Shown here: positions 15,771-18,047 of the stretch, in pieces | How the letters are laid out: each line of letters starts with the position of its first letter | How positions within the stretch are numbered: the first letter of the stretch is position 1 | DNA from: Fidelibacterota bacterium | GTDB taxonomy: Bacteria; Marinisomatota; Marinisomatia; Marinisomatales; UBA1611 | Length of the DNA stretch: 18,047 nt | Direction of reading: 5' to 3' | Assembly (NCBI GenBank): GCA_002722105.1 | Contig: PBKF01000055.1 | Coordinates: 1 to 18,047, forward strand | The notes under the pieces: generated by a model | The model's input: the letters and a program-made list of their open reading frames with translations, nothing else | The model's database searches: none | What the model was told of the DNA's origin: nothing | Position numbers and translations under genes: made by a program

Positions 15771-16172
15771 ATGCTTGAAGGCTTAATCTGCCCTATTTGC
15801 GAAAATACAATTGAAGAGATAGATCTTAAAGAGTCACTGAAATGCCCTCATTGTGCAGTTGATTTGAAAAACAGGAAATTCTTAGATTTCCTTGAGTTTC
15901 TCATGGCTAACGGTATTGTGGAAAATTTGGATTTTTTTGATCAGGAAGTTTACAGTGATGATGTGGATGATCTGGATCAAACAAAAGAAGAAGAGGGAGA
16001 CCCCAGTGAATTTGAAAAAAAGAAAGATCTTTTTAATATATATGAGAATGAACTCCATCCTAAAAATGTTGAGGAACATGAGGGAATCAAAGATTATACT
16101 CAATTTGAAGGTATTAATGATGACTGGGAGGAGTTTAATGAACGGGATTTTTCAAAGTCCAGTGACAAATAG
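15771..16172 (+). CDS. Acidic zinc-ribbon protein
   Basis: A 133-residue protein with an N-terminal zinc ribbon formed by CPIC (7-10) and CPHC (25-28), a short hydrophobic helix (about 36-54), and a long, highly acidic, probably disordered tail (from about 55). The four cysteines should bind one zinc. It has superficial similarity to LysW carrier proteins (zinc ribbon and acidic tail with DDWEEF), but it is more than twice as long and does not end in EDWGE, so that identity is not supported. The start has a GAGGGA ribosome site about 10 bases upstream. It lies 49 bases after the GlmU-like gene and 8 bases before the DUF3467-like gene. Its function is unknown; binding RNA or a protein partner is possible. 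Confidence 0.65.
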   Translation: MLEGLICPICENTIEEIDLKESLKCPHCAVDLKNRKFLDFLEFLMANGIVENLDFFDQEVYSDDVDDLDQTKEEEGDPSEFEKKKDLFNIYENELHPKNVEEHEGIKDYTQFEGINDDWEEFNERDFSKSSDK

Positions 16173-16180
16173 GATTTAAT

Positions 16181-16507
16181 ATGGAAGAAAAAAAGAAAAA
16201 TGTTCAACAAATAAATATTGAGTTGGATGAAAAAATCAGTTCCGGTGAATATGCGAATTTTGTAGTAGTTACGCATTCACCTGCAGAATTTGTATTAGAC
16301 TTTACCAGGATTTTGCCTGGAGTACCTAAAGCAAAAGTTCATTCTAGAATTGTCATGGCTCCTCAGCATGCTAAAGCATTTTTGGGAGCTTTAAATGATA
16401 ATATTCAAAAATTTGAAGCGAAAAATGGGGAAATCAAAATGCCTAGCCGTGATGAAGGCTTTTCATCATTTGGTGTAAAACCACCAAATGACGTTCTTCC
16501 AAACTAA
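16181..16507 (+). CDS. DUF3467-like small protein
   Basis: A 108-residue protein that matches the DUF3467 pattern as I recall it: INIELDEKISSGEYANFVVV (11-30), a strand with HSPAEFVLDF (32-41), then IVMAPQHAKAFLGALNDNIQ (57-76). It is widespread in bacteria, with no established function. The N-terminus is lysine-rich and the C-terminus probably flexible. An AGGA lies 8 bases upstream of the ATG. It follows the zinc-ribbon gene after 8 bases, so both are probably co-transcribed. Its TAA (16505-16507) overlaps the TAG of the converging PAP2 gene, leaving no room for a terminator between them. Confidence 0.75.
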   Translation: MEEKKKNVQQINIELDEKISSGEYANFVVVTHSPAEFVLDFTRILPGVPKAKVHSRIVMAPQHAKAFLGALNDNIQKFEAKNGEIKMPSRDEGFSSFGVKPPNDVLPN

Positions 16508-17022
16508 ACATATTTTTCAGGTAAATCACTTTCATACCACACCCAGGTATGGCCCCGCTTTAATTCTCTCATTTTTAGGATTACCCAGAGGGTAAGAACA
16601 ATCCAAGCCACCAAGTAACCAAATAATGCACCTGCTATAACATCTGCAGGGTAGTGTACCCCAACGTAGACTCTTGAAAAAGCAATAGTTATTGCCAAGA
16701 TAAGAAGTGGGTATTTGAATTTTTCATAAAAGTAGGATAAAACAACAAATAAAGCAAACACATTGGCTGCGTGATTAGATGGCATACTCCATTTTCCACC
16801 TTTCCCAACCAATAGATTTACAAATTCTATAAGTTCATGAGACGGGCGAATACGCCCAAAATATGGTTTTAAAAGTTGAGCGCAAACAGCATCTGTTATG
16901 CCCAAAGAAATGATTAAAATCACAAGAGTAATCCGACCTCTTTTCCCCTGATAAAATGAAAGATAGAGAATCAGGGCTATGATAGGTATTATCCAATTAT
17001 CTTCATTGGTAATCAGAGGCAT
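16504..17022 (-). CDS. PAP2-family lipid phosphatase, N-terminus cut by stop
   Basis: A membrane phosphatase of the PAP2 superfamily (172 residues from this ATG). All three catalytic motifs are intact: KPYFGRIRP (52-60), PSNH (81-84) and SRVYVGVHYPADV (116-128), with His84 the proton donor and His123 the nucleophile by family rule. About five hydrophobic segments are visible. Likely substrates are undecaprenyl pyrophosphate or phosphatidylglycerol phosphate, hydrolysed at the outer face of the inner membrane. The usual N-terminal entry helix, typically ending in a NPFFD..MPLIT block, is present in frame upstream but separated by a TAA at 17053-17055; the ATG at 17022 lies inside the conserved MPLIT. 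As sequenced, the product would lack about 28 N-terminal residues. The 3' end overlaps the converging DUF3467-like gene. Confidence 0.8.
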   Translation of the reverse strand: MPLITNEDNWIIPIIALILYLSFYQGKRGRITLVILIISLGITDAVCAQLLKPYFGRIRPSHELIEFVNLLVGKGGKWSMPSNHAANVFALFVVLSYFYEKFKYPLLILAITIAFSRVYVGVHYPADVIAGALFGYLVAWIVLTLWVILKMRELKRGHTWVWYESDLPEKYV

Positions 17023-17106
17023 AAAAAGATCAAAAAAGGGGTTTGATAGCGTTTAGTTGATCCAAAATAGGATTTTTAAATCAATCGATTCTAAAATTTG
17101 GTACAT
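17023..17106 (-). other. In-frame N-terminal PAP2 leader interrupted by TAA
   Basis: Read on the minus strand from ATG 17106 in the phosphatase frame: MYQILESIDLKILFWIN, then TAA (17053-17055), then TLSNPFFDLF running directly into MPLIT. This matches the usual start of bacterial PAP2 proteins (a short amphipathic helix, then NPFFD before MPLIT). One base change (for example AAA or CAA to TAA) accounts for the break. It could be a true nonsense mutation, a sequencing error, or a gene that restarts at 17022. Confidence 0.65.
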
Positions 17107-17190
17107 CTAATAGATTTGAAACCGATAGTAAATATTTGAAATTTCTTTTTAGCTCAAATAATGAAAGTCAAAAAATGAATGAGGCTTTAT

Positions 17191-18047
17191 TTAAAATCTT
17201 GTCTGAAGCCTAAGAAGGAGTACTCTGCCTAATGATGGACCGCCAATGATTTCTGTATGTCTGTGATTTAAAACATTAGAGATGGTGAAATTCCCTTTCA
17301 AGTATTGATTAAATTCGTAGCCCAGATGCAGGTCAAAAATTGTATAGGGATTAATATTGCCAAAATAAATTCCCGATGACCATTTAAATCCATCTACATA
17401 CCGAGCATTTAATGAGGCTGTGAATGGTGTCTTCCTTGGATTGAATTGTAGTTTCATCCCTGCTTTATGTCGAGGTGCATTGATTGGATCTTTTGCTTTA
17501 GTGATAGGATTATAAAATTCTGTCATTCCTAAATGGGAATAAGTGAGATCCAATGACCATTCTAAATTTAAAATAGCCGTAATGCTAGCATCAAGGCCCC
17601 ACATATCTACTTCTCCATAATTGATATAACCAACCACTACAGGAGGTGTATAGCCGGGAATGGTATCCATAGCGGTGACTCCCTGGATACTTCCGCGCCA
17701 ATGGTTAAATGCCTCATCATAATCGTCTTTATCTATGATATTATCGTTTTCGAGATCGTAGATCGTATTTATTAAACTGTCGCCATCATAATCCGTTTCT
17801 AACACAGATTTTTCAATAACGATGGGTGTTATAAATGTAACAGGGCTGACAAAACTGCTATAATGACTGGTATATAAATCAAGCGTGCCAAAAACTCTAG
17901 AGTTCAAGCGTCCTTTCCAGCCAAATTCCCAAGATTTAACTGTTTCTGCTTTAATTTCGGGTAAATCTGTAACTGTTTGTCCAAAAAACCCTGGAATTTT
18001 TGGATCAGTAGATGGATAAAAGAAAATACTTTCACTGGTGTCAACCG
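17191..18047 (-). CDS. TonB-dependent receptor, C-terminal part (runs off window)
   Basis: The C-terminal beta-barrel of a TonB-dependent outer-membrane receptor. The reading frame stays open to the right window edge (about 285 residues), so the TTG at 17907 is internal and not the start. Seen: LPEIKAETVKSWEFGWKGRL (17905-17964), the usual P-E-x-x-x-S-x-E-x-G barrel motif; alternating aromatic strands; a late INAPRHKAGMKL block; and a terminal NVLNHRHTEI...GRVLLLRLQTRF ending in Phe, the signal for barrel assembly. The ligand (siderophore, glycan, peptide or B12) cannot be told from this fragment. One extracellular-loop segment (about 17722-17793) carries two Asp-rich EF-hand-like calcium motifs. 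The gap upstream of the PAP2 leader (17107-17190) shows no gene. Confidence 0.82.
   Translation of the reverse strand, partial: VDTSESIFFYPSTDPKIPGFFGQTVTDLPEIKAETVKSWEFGWKGRLNSRVFGTLDLYTSHYSSFVSPVTFITPIVIEKSVLETDYDGDSLINTIYDLENDNIIDKDDYDEAFNHWRGSIQGVTAMDTIPGYTPPVVVGYINYGEVDMWGLDASITAILNLEWSLDLTYSHLGMTEFYNPITKAKDPINAPRHKAGMKLQFNPRKTPFTASLNARYVDGFKWSSGIYFGNINPYTIFDLHLGYEFNQYLKGNFTISNVLNHRHTEIIGGPSLGRVLLLRLQTRF

Noticed and set aside
15771..16172. LysW-type amino-group carrier protein
   Set aside because: It has a zinc ribbon and acidic tail with a DDWEEF stretch, tempting beside a homocitrate synthase in the same window. But it is 133 residues, does not end in EDWGE, and lies 11 kb away with unrelated neighbours.
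15882..16179. Alternative open frames on both strands inside the acidic zinc-ribbon gene
   Set aside because: Shadow frames of an AT-rich, Glu/Asp-rich coding region; the zinc-ribbon frame has the cysteine motifs and the ribosome site.
1..18047. tRNA genes, CRISPR arrays, insertion sequences or phage genes
   Set aside because: Gaps between genes are short and none shows a cloverleaf, regular direct repeats, transposase or integrase motifs.

Overview
This is an AT-rich (well under 45% G+C by eye), densely packed bacterial chromosome segment. It carries the C-terminal part of a TonB-dependent outer-membrane receptor, so the organism is Gram-negative. The gene set (fused 2-oxoacid dehydrogenase E1, GlmU-like nucleotidyltransferase with a beta-helix, DUF3467-like protein, B12-type methylmalonyl-CoA mutase without its B12 domain) would fit the Marinimicrobia (SAR406) / FCB neighbourhood. 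That placement is inference from gene content, not a phylogeny.

Left part (1-8270, + strand). A decayed radC remnant (93-442) is followed by a candidate promoter with a palindrome inside it. Four tightly coupled genes follow: a fused alpha/beta thiamine-dependent 2-oxoacid dehydrogenase E1, a divergent FabD-like acyltransferase, a homocitrate-synthase-type enzyme and a glutaryl-CoA dehydrogenase. The first three overlap by 8 and 10 bases. Together they suggest a route through C6/C5 dicarboxylic acids: homocitrate toward 2-oxoadipate, then glutaryl-CoA, then crotonyl-CoA. The cluster would supply the first condensation and the last two oxidations; homoaconitase, homoisocitrate dehydrogenase, E2 and E3 are not in the window. 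An all-A/T perfect inverted repeat separates these genes from a membrane-anchored metallophosphoesterase and a glycosylasparaginase-family Ntn hydrolase.

Middle part (8480-13930, - strand). Five genes form one compact operon, read from 13930 downward: a TerB/J-domain membrane protein, the methylmalonyl-CoA mutase catalytic subunit, a PAP2-like membrane protein, biotin-protein ligase, and a secreted protein that joins a degenerate pyroglutamyl-peptidase-like domain to a second hydrolase-like domain. Biotin ligase and the mutase can be linked through propionyl-CoA carboxylase, which needs biotin and makes the mutase's substrate.

Right part (14049-18047). A + strand operon encodes a small protein that looks like half a family-9 glycosyltransferase, a GlmU-like sugar nucleotidyltransferase, an acidic zinc-ribbon protein and a DUF3467-like protein. 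It converges, with overlapping stop codons, on a PAP2 phosphatase. A TonB-dependent receptor C-terminus runs off the right edge.

Recurring oddity: two otherwise intact genes have recognisable N-terminal leaders cut off by a single in-frame stop: a Tat-like signal before the asparaginase (TGA at 7365) and the first membrane-entry segment of the PAP2 phosphatase (TAA at 17053). With the radC relic this suggests either gene erosion or sequencing error. No tRNA, rRNA, CRISPR array or insertion sequence was seen.
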